Assembly (NCBI RefSeq): GCF_047663525.1
Contig: NC_092616.1
Coordinates: forward strand, 5,555,501 to 5,619,500
Source: Anas platyrhynchos
Taxonomy: Eukaryota > Chordata > Aves > Anseriformes > Anatidae
Reading direction: 5' to 3'
Length of the DNA: 64,000 nucleotides
Under the pieces are notes generated by a model that ran no database searches, was not told where the DNA came from, and saw only the letters and a program-made list of their open reading frames with translations. The translations under genes were made by a program, and so were the position numbers. Below are positions 1 through 10,286 of this stretch, one piece after another. Positions within the stretch are counted from its first letter, which is position 1, and each line of letters begins with the position of its first letter.

Positions 1-535
1 CAATTGTTCTCTAATTTCTAATTCCAATGTTTCAGCTTGCTCTTTTCTGGATCCACGGGTATTCTACTATTAATGTTCAAAGCCTGACAGACCCCGTCCT
101 CCGTGGATCAAAATACATGGGGTCTTAAGGGTTCTTTTGTCATTCTATCATATAATACTGGATCATTTTTAATTTACTCTTTGATTTTCTGGGGCCCCTA
201 TTGTTCCAATTTCTAATCATTATTCATAATGGACTTTTTGGTCATATATCTGGTAATTTGCTCCCTTTCTGGTCCTTGGTCTTCGATTTCATCTGACCCA
301 TCCGGGAATTTTACTAGTGGCAATTCCCACAGCCCTTGGTTGCCCCTAGTGAGAGTGTCTTGCAGGGGGTTTAGGACCTATCACCCACCCATGTATCCCT
401 CTCTTCACCAGTCCAGCCCCCCCGACAGGAGATTAGAACCAGTGAGAAAACAAAAAGACCTCCACGCTGACTTTAGAAGTCTCAGTTACACTCTCACACA
501 CAAAAACTGGCAACCGTACCCTTACCCAACCGGAC

Positions 536-735
536 GGTATCTTACGAATCAGTCGTCTTCGTCCAGACTCCAATCGGACGGTATCCACCAGCGTCTCTGC
601 TGTCTTTGTCTGGGATCGAACCAGACGGTATCCAAACGACTGTCGTCTTCATCCGGTTCGATTCCGGGCACCGGAATCCAACCGAACGGTATCCAAACGA
701 CTCTGTCGTCTTCATCCGGATCTTCGTGCGCAGAA
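536..735 (-). repeat. Tandem repeat inside the retroviral leader
   Basis: Four imperfect units of about 45-60 bp each begin with ACGGTATC and carry GTCGTCTTC (CGTCC or CATCCGG following) a little further on. They begin near 536, 581, 627 and 688. The repeat is confined to the leader of the antisense retrovirus. Its function is unknown; leader repeats of this kind can be structural or simply slippage products. Confidence 0.6.
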
Positions 736-898
736 TTACGGGCAAAAAACAGCCGGCAAGGGAGCTCAAAAAAAATCAAATTCTTTGCTTACCTTTATTC
801 AGGTTCAGGATGGCATTAGTCCCGATCTGACTCAAACAGGAGCCACCAAATGGTGGGGCGCCTCTCCTAGATTAAATCAGAATTCAGGAACTATAGCC

Positions 899-916
899 CT
901 CCCGGACAAGCCCCCA
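899..916 (-). other. Retroviral primer-binding site, tRNA-Pro type
   Basis: On the minus strand the 18 bases read TGGGGGCTTGTCCGGGAG, differing at two positions from the standard proline-tRNA primer site of gammaretroviruses. It lies 3 nt inside the LTR end at 920, the normal spacing. This fixes the orientation of the element and shows that the LTR at 920 is the 5' LTR. Confidence 0.65.
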
Positions 917-919
917 AAT

Positions 920-1460
920 TGTTATAAATGGCTCTGGACTCAAATTAGGATTAAATAAAAAAATAGGATTTATTAAAAGAATATAAAGGAATAGAGGTAA
1001 GCAAACAGCGCTGGGTGCACCGGGAGTCTCCGCTCCCCCAGGACGCACACCAGTTACATCAAGCAGCTGATTTTTATGCACCTAGACTAATACATATTCA
1101 TTACTACTTCTAAAAAAAATAGATTATTATAATTAGCTTCCGGGGTCCAGTCCCTCCTACTGGAGCATGCGCATCAGTCTCCTCTGGGGGTCTCTAGGGG
1201 TCTTTCATGCTGAAGGCTCGTAGTCTTCTTCTCACCTCTGTACTCACTCGGCACAATTCCAAGTTTATGGAACACTCTCTACAGGTCTTGTCTCCCAACC
1301 GTCCTTCAGCTTCTTTTTTCTTCCTCTTAATCTCTTGGCCCCCCTGGCCAGATACCAAGGATCCACATAGTATCTCATAACAGTCACCAGCAGTCACCAG
1401 TTATTATCAGTTGTTCTGAAACTCCCAAACAGCTTGACGACTCACGGGCAATTAAAACAT
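920..1460 (-). mobile_element. 5' LTR of the antisense endogenous retrovirus
   Basis: On the minus strand the LTR ends in ...TTATAACA next to the primer site. It has an AATAAA poly(A) signal (969-974) and a CAGCGCTG motif near 998-1005 shared with the LTRs at 46077 and 56344, followed by similar blocks near 1165-1235. The outer end is not certain: an ...AAAACA boundary at about 1460 would give a TG start and a length near 540 bp, but the partner LTR is outside the window so no target duplication can be checked. Confidence 0.6.
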
Positions 1461-1755
1461 TCTTCCCCAGCCATTCACAGACACATCTATAGCAGTGTTA
1501 AGTTAATCTCGAAGAAGACAGAAAAAAACTGTAACTGTTAGAACTAGAAGTCAGGAATAACAAAAGCAAACAGGTTCATAAATTTAAGGAGTGTTTTCTG
1601 AAGACTTGATAAATTGACTAGAATGAGGGGGAGACTGGGACACACTGCATCTGTGGTTCAAGAATTAAATTGCCAGTGCAGGGCCCAGGCAGACAGGATT
1701 CAAACAGAATTGTTCTTTATGGACACGAATTTATGGACACGAATTGGAATTGTTA
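1461..1755. other. Intergenic, no gene seen
   Basis: AT-rich sequence between the LTR and a short CR1 tail. The only structure noticed is a 14-bp direct repeat, ATGGACACGAATTT then ATGGACACGAATTG, side by side at about 1719-1749. Confidence 0.5.
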
Positions 1756-1803
1756 AAACATTCCTCACATGTCCAACTTGGGATATACTATGATTCTATG
1801 ATT
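1756..1803 (+). mobile_element. CR1 3' tail fragment
   Basis: The bases TCCAACTTGGGATATACTATG followed by ATTCTATGATT are the last few dozen bases of a CR1 LINE with its terminal octamer-type repeat. Nothing recognisable as CR1 coding sequence lies upstream, so this is a very short 5'-truncated insertion. Confidence 0.55.
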
Positions 1804-3089
1804 TTTGCACCAACTCCCACCTCCCTTCCTCAGACATCTGGCTGCACATAGTTTTTTGTTGTTATTTTTGTGTGGGGGTGCCTTTTTCTTTTAATATTTA
1901 CAAAAAAATGTATATTAAAAATAAACAAACACCAACAAAAATAAAAGGAGCAACCAAACAAAAACCACAGTCCACAACTGTGAGTCAACTCTAACTTGCC
2001 TCCAATGAGGTGCACCATCCACAAGGGATGACTGTACAATAAATTTTTGACACAGATATAAGAAATGGTAAAAGAGAAGTATAGAATTGGCTACAGGGAT
2101 GATGAAAGGGACTACTGAAATACAGGCAAGCTCAACCTCCCCGAAATCCCTAGAAGCAACTGGGTGTATGAGAAGTATCTGAATGACCAAAGAGCAAGAG
2201 CAAGTGGAGGGGAACTCTGCAGAAGAGCGGAAAATGCACGTGCACACACTGCTGGAAAGGGGATTTCCAGCATGGTCTGTTTCGTAAGGCCAGGTGGAAA
2301 TACCTCAAAGACTGAGGAGATGAAGTGCAGTGCATAAGAGAAATTCTGGCAATGCAAGTACGGGGGAAGATATATATATACATATATATCTATATACATA
2401 TCCGTATTATCTGCCTTTCTTGGTGGGAATATTCACATCTTTCTGTCTGCATAGTGAAAAATATTTGTGTAGCTACAGCTATAACTAAAGTTATATGTGC
2501 TAGTAAAGGTAAATGTATATACAGAGTTACACGTGTACACATAGATAACTGGGAGAGAGACGGGCAAGTGGCTGGGAATCATGGATTTTACATCACCTGA
2601 ACTATCAGGAAACCAACCCAGCAGTGCTGGGACCTGGGGAAAGGGGACATGTGGAGGAAGGTCCCAGTGACACAGCTGGGAGGTGGGTTGTGATGCCATT
2701 CCTACTGCAGTGACCTGACTGCCTGGTGGCAGGCAGGCAGACACAGCGATGTCATCGAGTGCATCACAAACCCCACGGGACACGGGGCAGCTCAGGCAGG
2801 GGACAGCTCTGTCGAGCCACCATGGCTGGGCTGCTGCTGCTGAGGTCACCTCCTCACAACAGTGCGATGGGCCAGGAGCAGGCAGGCCTCAGGAGGCCAT
2901 CAAGAGCAGCAGCTGTGGAAGCTGTAGGCAGATGCCTGGGCCCCTGGGGAGAGCTGCCCTGCAGTGATGCCAGCTGGACATGGGGTGGGAGCCTGTGGGA
3001 CAAGGCATGGGAAAGTGCTGGATATGACAGAGCACAGTGTGAGAAGGGAGAGAGTACAGGCAGGGCTGTGAGGGACAGCAGCATCTCAC
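1804..3089. other. Intergenic with an AT microsatellite
   Basis: No gene is supported. There is a TA/CATA microsatellite at about 2369-2402. The stretch near 2690-2840 weakly resembles 18650-18770 (GCAGGCAGGCA..., GATGTCATC, GCATCA), so the duplicated receptor module probably begins around 2690. The long open frame at 2726-3553 lies in GC-rich repeated sequence and has no protein family features. Confidence 0.45.
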
Positions 3090-3849
3090 GTGCCCTTGGT
3101 GGGCAGAGATGTGAGCAATGGCCAAACGGCCATTCCAGCTTTTCCCAGCTTCCCCCCAATTCTCTGAACTTCCTGCTCTCTGCCCACCTCCCTGACCTCT
3201 GCCCAGCCCAGCCCAGCAGCCCAGGCTGGGGTGACCCCAAGACAGTGCCCACAGCAGGTTGCTGCAGGGCTCTGGGCACTGCCACCACAGCCACAGCCCC
3301 TCTGAAGGCCACAGCAGCTCCTGGGGCACAGAGGGCTCAGTGCCACAGAGGGGAGCATCCAAGGCAGAAGCATACAGAGGTCAGTGTCCCCTGCTGTGTC
3401 CCCTGCTCTCTTCAGCAGCAGATCCTCAGAGGCCTGCAGCCCCTCCGTGCCATCCCTGGGGTTTCTCAGGCAGCTCCTGCTGCGCCACGGCCAGGGCAGC
3501 CAGGCCTGAGCTGCTGCAGCCAGAAAAGGTTTTCTGGTCCCATTACTTCCTGATCAGCTGAGAGTGGGTCTCAGACAAAGAAGTTGTGGCTTCATTTATT
3601 TTGTTTAAATACACGGAGAGTCTGGCTCCTCGTTTATGCAAAGCCTCAGGGTTACAAAAGATATGTTGGTACAAGGGGATGAAGAACAGCATTTCTTTGT
3701 GGAAAACAATATCACAAGGGAAAATGAAAAAACAAATCAAATCCATCCAGAAGTTAAGACAGCTTGCCCTATCATTACATAAACTCTAATTCATCTGAGG
3801 AAGAAGAAAAGAAGCAGTTTATAGCTGAGGAAATGTCCGGTCAGTTTCC
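3090..3849 (-). repeat. 3' flank of duplicated receptor module, copy 1
   Basis: This segment recurs at 18950-19880 and, shortened, at 58380-58640, each time just downstream of a minus-strand olfactory receptor. Shared landmarks are the CTCTGGGCACTGCCACCACAG block (3270, 19174, 58493), GCCACAGCAGCTCCTGGG, and TGATCAGCTGAGAGTGGGTC followed by TTTATTTTGTTTAAATACAC. It shows that the receptor was duplicated with its surroundings, not by retroposition. Confidence 0.7.
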
Positions 3850-4770
3850 TCAGCACATCCTTAAATATCTCCATGACATCACTTTCCTAATGGCATTCAT
3901 GAGCTCCTGGTTCCTCATGCTGTAGATGAGGGGGTTCACAGCTGGAGGAACCACTGAGTACAGGACAGTCATCACCAGGTTCAGGGATGTCAAGGAGATG
4001 GAGGGGGGCTTCAGGTAGGCAAACATGCCTGTGCTAAGAAACAGGAAGACCACAACCAGGTGAGGGAGGCATGTGGAAAAGGTTTTGTGCTGTCCCTGCT
4101 CAGAGGGGATCCTCAGCACAGCCCTGAAAATCTGCACATAGGAAAAAAGAATGAAAACAAAACACCCCAGAAAGAGAAAACCACTAAATGTGAGAAGCCC
4201 GATTTCCCTGAGGTAGGAGTCTGAGCAGGAGAGCTTGAGGATGGAGGGGATTTCACAGAAGAACTGGTCCACAGCATTGCCTTGGCAGAGGGGCAGGGAA
4301 AATGTATTGGCAGTGTGCAACAGAGAATAAAGAACCCCACTGCCCCAGGCAGCTGCTGCCATCTGGGCACAAGCTCTGCTGGCCATTATTGTCCCGTAGT
4401 GCAGGGTTTTGCAGATGGCAACGTAGCGGTCATAGGACATGACAGTGAGAACATAATACTCTGTTGACAGTAAAAAGAAGAAGAAAAAGACCTGTGCAGC
4501 ACATCCTGAGTATGAAATGGTGCTCGTGTCCCAGAGGGCATTGGCCGTGGCTTTGGGCAGAGTGGTGGAGATGCAGCCCAGGTCAAGGAGGGCGAGGTTG
4601 AGGAGGAAGAAGTACATGGGGGTGTGGAGGTGGTGGTCGCAGGCTACAGCAGTGAGGATGAGGCCGTTGCCCAGGAGGGCAGCCAGGTAGATGCCCAGGA
4701 AGAGCACAAAGTGCAGGAGCTGCTGCTCCCGCGTGTCTGCAAATGCCAGGAGGCAAGTGTAAAGTAACAA
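3850..4770 (-). pseudogene. Olfactory receptor, OR14-like, start codon lost
   Basis: An odorant-binding seven-transmembrane GPCR body, with no internal stop. Visible motifs are PMYFFLLNLALLDLGC at the end of loop 1 and TM2, MSYDRYVAIC at the end of TM3 (usual form MAYDRYVAIC), FSTCLPHL in TM6 and NPLIYSMRNQEL ending TM7. The usual N-terminus (MSNSSSITEF, with a glycosylation site, in the receptors at 15336 and 19885) is missing. Similarity to the others stops at about 4755. Upstream there is no ATG before an in-frame TAG, and the open frame starts only with a TTG. It is therefore most likely a recent 5'-broken pseudogene, unless an upstream exon supplies a start. It lies in the minus-strand receptor module that also carries the CCDC81-like 5' end at 8030. 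Confidence 0.85.
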
Positions 4771-5585
4771 ACCAAAGCACTATGCACAAAGCCCTGCTCT
4801 GCAGTTGTAACTTGCAGTTGTACACTTGCCCCCGCCCTACACCTGAGGAGTGTATTTAAGGCACAAATGCTTGACGCTTGTACTGCTCACCAAGTAAAAT
4901 CTTGGGGTCCTGCAAGGCAAAGGGACTGTCCCTCAGGGCAGAGTGAGAACAGCTGGGGTATCCGTCAGTCCTATTCCCAGCTGCCCTGTGCGGGCACCTC
5001 TGGAGGATGGTCACAATCAGATGTTTCCCTGAAAAGAACCTGGATGCTGCTGAGAGCAGAGGAATCCCGGTTCAAAGTGCAGATCTCTTAACCCCTCACC
5101 CATCTCATCGTATCTGAGGAGGATCTCAGGTCTCTGTTCTTCATGCCCGTCACAGAGAGATCATAGCAGCTGCCCATATACAATGATTCAGCGACATTTG
5201 TATGGCCTTAGGACTGCCGTGTCTTCTCCATGGGGCTGCTAGATAACACAGAACTGCTAGGGCAGAGCTGTGCTCTTGTGGAGGGCAGCCTGCAGCCCAG
5301 CAGAAGCCCCATGTAAAGAGTTAAATTTCCTTAGATGTGATGTCCCGAAAGGAGAGTCAGCTTCTTCTCCACACACAGCATTTCCCCCAAGACCCAACAG
5401 TTAGGAGGGAACATGGATGCCTTTTATTCATGGACGTATCTGAGAGAACATCATCATCAGTTTTTGATCTGTATCTGAATTCTCATCCCCAAAACTCTAG
5501 TGAGTCCAAAGAAACTCATGACATTATTGTTAGATGAGAAAAAAAGCCAAGGAGTTTTTATAGGGAAGGCATCAGCAGGGCACGG
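4771..5585 (-). other. Receptor 5' flank, no gene seen
   Basis: Upstream side of the minus-strand receptor. Short blocks recur upstream of the receptor at 19885 (about 21240-21300) and in the truncated module (about 60200-60370), for example GGCAAAGGGACTG and CTGCTGAGAGCAGAGGAA. No coding sequence is supported. Confidence 0.45.
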
Positions 5586-6240
5586 ATGGTAGGGAAGTGC
5601 CCCCCACCTCCTGCCTGCAGCTCACAGCCCCCATCCCATCCGCTGGGTGCTCAGCTCTGCCCTGCAGACACCTCCTGGCAGCAGGGCTCTGCCCAGGGGC
5701 AGCTCGCTAGCTCCGGGTCACACAGACCCTTTTGGCACTGCCCATGTGGTGGCAAAGCTTATTATGAGCAGTTGGATAGGAAGGGGACTTGTGCAGTCCA
5801 TGTAATGCTATTTTTGAAGGCTGAGGAGACTCAGATTTCTCTTGGAAATAGCAGAGTCTATTTCTACTCCCACTAAGCCAAAGAAGAAAAAAAGAGGAAA
5901 GCAGTAACGCAGGAAAGCTGAGCCTGAAGCAGCTAACACCTGTCCTGACTCTCCTCTTGCAAAGTCCCCTCGGAAACCACTGGTGGTGCTGTGGAGCTGT
6001 GAGCAGCCTGCCACAGGCAGCAGTCTACCACAGGAACCGGACTTGCTGGGGGTCCATGTAACCCTCCTCGTGTTGGCTTAGGACTGCAAGTCTCTCCTTG
6101 GCTTAGGACTCTCAGAATCTCCTTGGAAATATCAGATCTATTGCTCTTATCACTGAGCCAAAGAAAAGAAAACTGAAAGCTCAAAAGGCTCAGGAAATCT
6201 GAGAGGGAAGCCAAAAACCCCTCTCTGATCCTTCTTCTTG
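5586..6240. repeat. Module spacer repeat, copy 1
   Basis: The block ending CTGCAGACACCTCCTGGCAG with CTGCCCAGGGGCAGCTC (5610-5710) recurs at 21835-21935, and its reverse complement appears near 30930-30990. Further on, CTTGGAAATA-type blocks near 5838 and 6121 resemble 22085. This is a non-coding part of the duplicated receptor module. Confidence 0.55.
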
Positions 6241-6261
6241 CAATATCCTCTTGGATACATC

Positions 6262-6960
6262 CTGCTTGTACTGTGGAGCAGGCTGCCCCAGGCACCAGCC
6301 TCCCACCAGCAGCAGGACCCTGCCCTGCCAGGGGGGCTCCTTCCACCCGCAGCTTCTCCCCGCAGCGCCCTGGGCAGCTCCCCGGGCAGGCTGAGTGCTG
6401 AGCCTGGCAGGCGGCAGAGGCCCTGCCCCGGCACACAGCCCCTGGGGCACAGCAGGGACCCTGCTCTGCACCACAGCCCTGGACACCCCTGCCTGCACCC
6501 CCGGCTTCTCCTGCCTCCACGAACTGCGGCTGCATTGCCCTCCAGCCAGAGACTTACCGGGTGCAGGGCTGGGAAGTCTTCTCCTGCAGTGAGCTCTGGG
6601 CATGCTGCCACTTCTGCCTGCCTTTAAGCACTGTGTCTCTGCAGGCAGTGCCCCCAGCCCTGCTGTGCTGTGCAGAGGAGCTGCTCCTGGGCAGAGCTGT
6701 CTCTGTGCAGCGCTGCCCGCTTGCCAGGAGCTGCTCTTGGGCCCAGGAGCCCGGCCCAGCTCAGCAGCAGAGGCCCAGCCCAAGGCCTCCCTTGCTCTGC
6801 CCCCCACCAGGCTCCCTGCACATGGCCCTGGGGCTGCAGGGAAACCTGCTGGTAAACAGCCTGAAGGCATCCCTGGGCTTCCCTTCCTCCCCTGGGCACA
6901 CACACTTCTCACCAGCAGTGTCGTTTCTCCTATTGGAAATAAGTGTGCAGAAGGATAGAA
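6262..6960 (+). repeat. Unclassified GC-rich dispersed repeat, copy 1
   Basis: A block of about 700 bp present four times: here, 22190-23035 (same orientation), and 11655-12500 and 30045-30640 (reverse). One arm contains CTCCCACCAGCAGCAGGACC and GGGCAGGCTGAGTGCTGAGC; the other contains GCTGTGCAGAGGAGCTGCTC and CTTGCTCTGCCCCCCACC. All six frames are open over long stretches because of base composition, and the frames are not consistent between copies, so I do not call a gene. It could be a non-autonomous transposable element or LTR piece, or just part of the receptor amplicon. Confidence 0.6.
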
Positions 6961-7059
6961 TCACCTCTCCATGTCCTATTATTAGGCAGGACACCAAGAA
7001 ATGGATGGGAGGGAGAGAGCTGAGGTCCTCTATCCCTTCAGAAGGAAGCCATTCAGATG

Positions 7060-8029
7060 AGCATTTTCATGCCCAGGCTCTTGGCACAAGGTCTGGGACA
7101 AGCCTGAGTTTGGCCCTTGTGCCACAGCTGAGGTGCTGCAGCCCAGATGTGCCCCAATGCCCTCAGCCTGGGGCACAGGCAGGAGGAGCTGGATCCCCGC
7201 CTGCTGTCACAGGGCTGGGACATTGATGGAAGAGCTGCTGAGGTGTGTGGAGACAGGTCTCTCAGCCTGGGGTGCTGTGCTGGATGGGGGCAGATTCTTC
7301 AGAAGAGAGAAGCAGGGATGATAAACAGCAAACACGTTTGCCTTTCCGTCGTGTACCACCTCTGCCTCCTGCATGGCAGACCAGGGGATGGTGCTGAGGC
7401 CTTCTCAAATCTCAGAGCCCCATGTGATATCTGGGATGGAAGGTCCTGGCATGCACTGGAATTCCCTCCATATAACACATCCTACTTCTCCAAGTGAGCG
7501 ACATGCAGTGAAGAGGAATTCAGGCACACTGAGGGTCTGCTACATCCCAGGTGCCTTCGCTCCACATCCTATATTCCATGGCCTTTGTCACCATTTGGGC
7601 ATGTTCCTGGTGGATTTGTCAGGATCCTGTGGAAAAGAACTGGGCAGAAGGGAGGTGAGAATTTCTCAGGACAAGAAGGGAAATCTCTCATAATTCTCGC
7701 GAGCTGTCCTGTCTCCTTGCTGCTGAACTAATAGGACTTTAAATGACACGGGCTGATGTCACAGGGGGTGCACTGCATCACCAGGATATCGTCACACGAG
7801 CAGTGGCAGTGCCGGCACTTCCCTGCAAGGCCTGGTCCCTGCTGGGCACTGCTTGGGTGCTCCCCAGTGCTGTCCTTCTGTGGCCAGGAGTGGGGGCAGC
7901 AGGCAGCAAGCTTGCACTGGGCGACCCTCGCTGACGGGTGGAGGAGCAGGGGCACCTTGCAGAGGAGCTGTGGTTGAGGAGCCAGGGCAGGCATCCCTTG
8001 TCCTGAGCTGAGGACCAGCAGCAAGTGAG
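7060..8029 (+). promoter_or_regulatory. Upstream/promoter region of CCDC81-like 5' end, copy 1
   Basis: This segment is shared with 24090-24858, and its last 200 bp with the regions just upstream of the full CCDC81-like genes (38567-38769 and 48826-49028). The common part includes GGGCACTGCTTGGGTGCTCC, GCAAGCTTGCACTGGGCGAC and GCATCCCTTGTCCTGAGCTG. In the full genes it leads straight to the first exon, so it probably holds the promoter and 5' UTR. No clear TATA box is visible. Confidence 0.55.
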
Positions 8030-8112
8030 ATGAAGGGTGCTGGATGAATGGGTGACCATCTCCTCTGACCTGACTTCCCTGTTTCCAGTGCTCCTGCTGC
8101 TCTCCTCCAAAG
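8030..8112 (+). pseudogene. CCDC81-like exon 1 copy, frameshifted
   Basis: This aligns to the first coding exon of the full CCDC81-like genes, ending in TCCAAAG before a GTGAGG splice donor. It is 83 nt long against 79 nt in the full genes. The 4-nt net gain after the ATG puts a TGA at codon 6, so the exon cannot start a normal protein. Similar intron sequence follows to about 8480, then similarity is lost; exon 2 was not found. It is a broken 5' gene fragment carried in the receptor module. Confidence 0.6.
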
Positions 8113-9059
8113 GTGAGGGTGTCAGGAGCCCCTTCCGAAGGGGTGGCCCAGGAGCTGTCAGATGTCCAAAGCTGCAAGTCCTGGGCTTTGGGGGGAGGCT
8201 GGACAAGGCTGTTGGCTGCTGTGAGAGCCCTGCCTGAGTGTCCCTCTGAGCTCAGGGGACAATGTGGCAGGCAGGACTCCTGGGTCCAGATGGTAGGGAT
8301 GCCCTTATCCCTAGGGCATCTCTAGGCATGTCTCCTTGCTATGGGGGACAATGCAGGGCCAGGTTTCCCTGGGAAATTGTGCCTCTTTGGGATCTGACTC
8401 TGTGTGGAAAGATGGCCAGTGTCCCAGGGCCTGGTGTGGCCTGCAGCTCCCACTGGCTTCTCAGGAGTGCACCAGAAATGCCTGTGTTGGAAATCAAGCC
8501 TTCCTCTTCTACTGCTCTCATTCAGGGGAATCTCTCTTCATTCCCATTTGTGTGGCCAAGCTGGCAGAGCATGTCCTGGGTGCTGAGATGCCATCTCTTG
8601 AATGCCACAGCCCTAGTTCTGAACCTTTCCCATACCCCTACTGTGGTGGATTTGCCGTGCTACACAGGTGATCTCTTCCACACTACCCCATCACAACCCC
8701 TCCCCAGAGGAAAAGAGGAAGTAAACATTTTTTTGTGTGTTTGTTTGACGTCCTAGGATTTGGAGTTTTCTTCAGCAGTAGCGCTCCATGGGCCGCAGCT
8801 TTCTGCAGGCCAAATCTACCTGCTCCACTGGAGGCTCCTCCATGGGCTGCAGTGCGGAGATCTGCTCCACCGTGGGACCCATGGGCTGCAGGGGAACTTC
8901 TGGTGTCTGGAGCACCTCCTGACCTTGGTGTCTGCAGGACTGGTTCTCACTCCTCTCTCTCCCAGCTGCTGTTTCCCAGCAGGTTTTTCCCTATTTAAAT
9001 CTGCTCTCACAGAGGCCCAACCAACATCACCCATTGGCTCGGCTCTGACCAGCAGCTGC
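8113..9059. other. CCDC81-like intron 1 remnant, then unassigned sequence
   Basis: From 8113 to about 8480 the sequence matches intron 1 of the full CCDC81-like genes (for example the GGACAATGTGGCAG and CAGGTTTCCCTGGGA blocks). Beyond that no known element or gene is recognised. Confidence 0.5.
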
Positions 9060-9343
9060 CATGGCCTGGAGTGGGCTGTGCATTGGTCAGCAGGTGGTGA
9101 GCAATTACACTGTGCATCACATGCTTTTTGCATTCTACTATCATCATCATCATCAACAACAACAACAATAACATCTTTATTATTATTATTTCCCTATATT
9201 TGCTCTCCTATTAAACAGTCTTTATCTCAACCCATGAGATTTTATCTTTTTTTTCCCCTTTAATTCTCTCCCCCATCCCACTGGTAGGGTGTGCAGCAAA
9301 CGGCTATGGGGTACTGAGCTGCCTGCCAGGTTAAACCACAACA
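9060..9343 (+). mobile_element. Avian retroviral LTR, 5'-truncated
   Basis: The right part of the same LTR family as the complete copy at 14604-15168: GTCAGCAGGTGGTGAG, then a TCTTTATCTCAACCCA block, and the terminal GGTTAAACCACAACA. The left half is missing. A simple ATC/AAC/ATT repeat (9139-9187) has grown inside it. The AATAAA of the intact LTR is changed here to ATTAAA, at about 9211-9216. Confidence 0.65.
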
Positions 9344-9695
9344 CTCCCTTTGGCACATAAGGTAGGGCCCAAAGGGTAGAGATAATGACAGATCTGCCCA
9401 GAGCATGTTACATGTAAAATTAAATTGTTATGAGCTTATTATTTGTTGAAACGATGTTGATTTTTTGTGGATCTCAGGGTTGTAGTTGTGTTTGGTCTCT
9501 GAATTATGTTCGATAGCACATTACCAACTGTGTGTTCCTTGCAGCGTTGTTTATCACTTTCAGGGGCTGGTTTAAGGTTATTATTTTGCTGTAATGTGTA
9601 ACACTGGCTTATTGTATGATAAAATTATTGGATATGAGACTGATCTGGTAGTTGTACTCAGCATTGCTGTCACCACCACACTACAGGAACCATCT
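9344..9695. other. Intergenic, no gene seen
   Basis: AT-rich sequence between an LTR fragment and a CR1 fragment. Its first 35 bp (CACTCCCTTTGGCACATAAG...) reappear inside the following CR1 at 10018-10052. Confidence 0.4.
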
Positions 9696-9699
9696 ATGA

Positions 9700-10286
9700 G
9701 AAACTATTCTGCTCTTGTGAGGCCCCATTTAGAGTACTGCATCCATGTCTGGGGTCTCCAGTACAAGAAGAATATTGATCTGTTAGAATGGGTCCAGAGG
9801 AGAGCCACGAAGTTGGTCAGTAGGCTGGAAAACTTCTCGTATGAAGTACGGCTGAGAGAGCTGGCAATGCTGAGCCTGAAGAAGGGAAGGCTCAGGGGTG
9901 ACCTCATTGCAGCTTTTCAAATTTTAAAAGGGGCTTATAAAAAAGATGGGGAGTGACCTTCTTCTCCTGCAGCCAATGAGAGGACAAAGGGGGATGATAT
10001 TAGACTAAAAGTGAGAGACACTCCTTTTGGCACATAACGTGGGGCCCAAAGTGTAGTTTTAAGGTTTAAAGGAGAGATTAGGAGGAAATTCTTCACGGTG
10101 AGGCACTGGAACAGGTTGTCCAAAGAAGTTGTGGATGCCTCATCCCTGGAGGTGTTCAAGACCAGGTTGGATGAGGCCCTGAGCAACCTGTTCTAGTGGG
10201 TGGCATCCCTGCCCATGGCAGGAGGGTTGGAACTAGATGTTCTTTAAAGTCCCTTCCAACCCAAGACATTCTATGATTCTGCGATT
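9700..10286 (+). mobile_element. CR1 LINE 3' fragment, sense
   Basis: Encodes a decayed C-terminal part of CR1 ORF2: [13 protein letters not shown], then VQRRATKLV, then [16 protein letters not shown]. It continues through the 3' end with CTATGATTCTGCGATTCT. Stops and a foreign 34-bp insertion near 10018-10052 interrupt it. It is an old copy. Confidence 0.8.

Larger units (their letters stand above)
1..919 (-). mobile_element. Endogenous retrovirus 5' leader region, antisense
   Basis: Read on the minus strand, this follows directly from the LTR at 920 and the primer-binding site at 899-916, so it is the start of the internal region of a provirus lying in reverse. No recognisable gag, pol or env protein is present; the rest would lie to the left of the window. 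Part of it is a short tandem repeat (536-730). The plus-strand open frame at 229-819 is antisense to the element and resembles nothing I know, so I treat it as chance. The class is probably gammaretrovirus-like (ERV1), judged only from the proline-type primer site. Confidence 0.6.

Noticed and set aside
2726-3553. A 275-codon plus-strand open frame
   Set aside because: GC-rich duplicated flank with overlapping frames on the other strand; the frame is not kept in the related segment at 18950-19470.
6190-6912. Overlapping long frames in the GC-rich dispersed repeat
   Set aside because: Open in many frames at once, and different frames are open in the other three copies.
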